Source: JAYFRL01 sp034925905 (GTDB lineage: Bacteria > Bacillota > Clostridia > Lachnospirales > Anaerotignaceae). From it: 64,000 nucleotides of DNA. The first letter of the stretch is position 1. Each line of letters begins with the position of its first letter. Of this stretch, positions 63,495 to 64,000 are shown one piece after another. The stretch covers positions 1-64,000 of the forward strand of contig JAYFRL010000004.1 in assembly GCA_034925905.1 (NCBI GenBank). The letters run 5' to 3'. A model generated the notes under the pieces. That model was given only the letters and a program-made list of their open reading frames with translations, was not told the origin of the DNA and did not search any database. Made by a program: the position numbers and the translations under genes.

Positions 63495-64000
63495 TTATTT
63501 GAAATATCTATTGTAAAGTCCTTGGAAACCTTTTCCGTGCCGGGCTTCATCCTTGCACATCTCATGAACCGTATCATGGATAGCATCAAGATTAAGCTGC
63601 TTTGCCAATGTTGCAAGGTCTTTTTTACCCTGTGTAGCTCCATGCTCTGCAATTATACGCTTTTCAAGGTTTGTTTTTGTATCCCAAACATGTTCTCCCA
63701 AAAGTTCTGCAAATTTAGCTGCATGCTCAGCTTCTTCAAAAGCATATCTTTTGAAAGCTTCGGCAACCTCAGGATAGCCTTCCCTGTCTGCCTGACGGCT
63801 CATTGCAAGGTACATTCCTACTTCCATGCATTCTCCGTTAAAGTTTGCCTGCAATCCTTCTATAACCATAGGGTCAACGCCTTTAGCAACACCAAGGCGG
63901 TGCTCGTCTGCATAAACAAGCTCTCCTGTTTCTTCAAGCTCAACAAACTTACTCGCAGGAGCTCCACACTGAGGACATTTCTCCGGAGCGCTGTCACCTA
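63495..64000 (-). CDS. Reverse rubrerythrin (partial, 5' end outside the window)
   Basis: The visible part starts at the window edge with CPQCGAP, the second half of an N-terminal rubredoxin-like iron site. It continues into a ferritin-like diiron domain with ECMEVGMY, FEEAEHAAKF and DEARHGKGF supplying Glu and His ligands. Rubredoxin before diiron is the order of reverse rubrerythrins, which reduce hydrogen peroxide with NADH-derived electrons in anaerobes. An internal ATG at 63869 is not the true start because the frame runs on in conserved sequence to the edge. Confidence 0.92.
   Translation of the reverse strand, partial: GDSAPEKCPQCGAPASKFVELEETGELVYADEHRLGVAKGVDPMVIEGLQANFNGECMEVGMYLAMSRQADREGYPEVAEAFKRYAFEEAEHAAKFAELLGEHVWDTKTNLEKRIIAEHGATQGKKDLATLAKQLNLDAIHDTVHEMCKDEARHGKGFQGLYNRYFK

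Overview
The window is AT-rich DNA from an anaerobic Firmicute, most likely class Clostridia. The evidence is the protein families and Firmicutes-type signals: a glmS ribozyme, GGAGG ribosome sites, a bacillary L10 leader, single-chain PurL with a fused PurQ domain, class 1B dihydroorotate dehydrogenase with PyrK, 2-oxoacid:ferredoxin oxidoreductase, reverse rubrerythrin, an SLH protein and small ferredoxins. The genus cannot be fixed from sequence alone. Most genes lie on the minus strand.

Layout. 1-5.1 kb: the left end of an IS200-type element running off the window edge, then gap and purL. 5.2-7.9 kb: the only clearly accessory stretch, with a zinc-ribbon protein, tRNA-Arg(ACG), two decayed IS200 tnpA copies, an orphan lipoprotein and a truncated secreted-protein gene. 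7.9-9.2 kb: GNAT plus TfoX-C pair and a cupin. 9.3-14.9 kb: a full pyrimidine operon, pyrC-K-D-F-E-B-I. 15-25.5 kb: ilvD, uppP, pgi, an unknown gene with cstA, glmS with its ribozyme, a LysM protein and an ApgM-type mutase. 25.7-29.7 kb: a polar amino-acid ABC transporter and an orphan histidine kinase. 29.8-33.3 kb: rpmG-secE-nusG-rplK-rplA-rplJ-rplL with leader RNAs, closed by a strong terminator and not followed by rpoBC. 33.4-38.6 kb: an EamA transporter, secreted proteins, DNA repair and a ferredoxin. 38.7-41.5 kb: a DHH phosphoesterase, rplI and dnaB. 41.6-47.8 kb: an RsbW-like fragment protein, an SDR, MarR-RpiR-EamA, tgt and an rRNA methyltransferase. 47.9-54.5 kb: pstSCAB-phoU-phoB-phoR with candidate Pho boxes. 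54.6-57.9 kb: the Vor/Kor oxidoreductase with a P-loop ATPase. 58.2-63.2 kb: purA, then purC-purF-purB. 63.5 kb to the end: reverse rubrerythrin, truncated by the window edge.

Functionally this is mostly core metabolism: de novo purine and pyrimidine synthesis, glycolysis, cell-wall precursor supply (glmS, uppP), phosphate starvation response, translation and replication. I found no CRISPR array, prophage, toxin-antitoxin pair or defence island. The points most worth a second look are the paired structured leaders before rplK and rplA, the Pho-box direct repeats, the MarR operator, the stand-alone DHH/DHHA1 protein, the unknown gene before cstA, and the IS200 remnants with a destroyed HUH motif.
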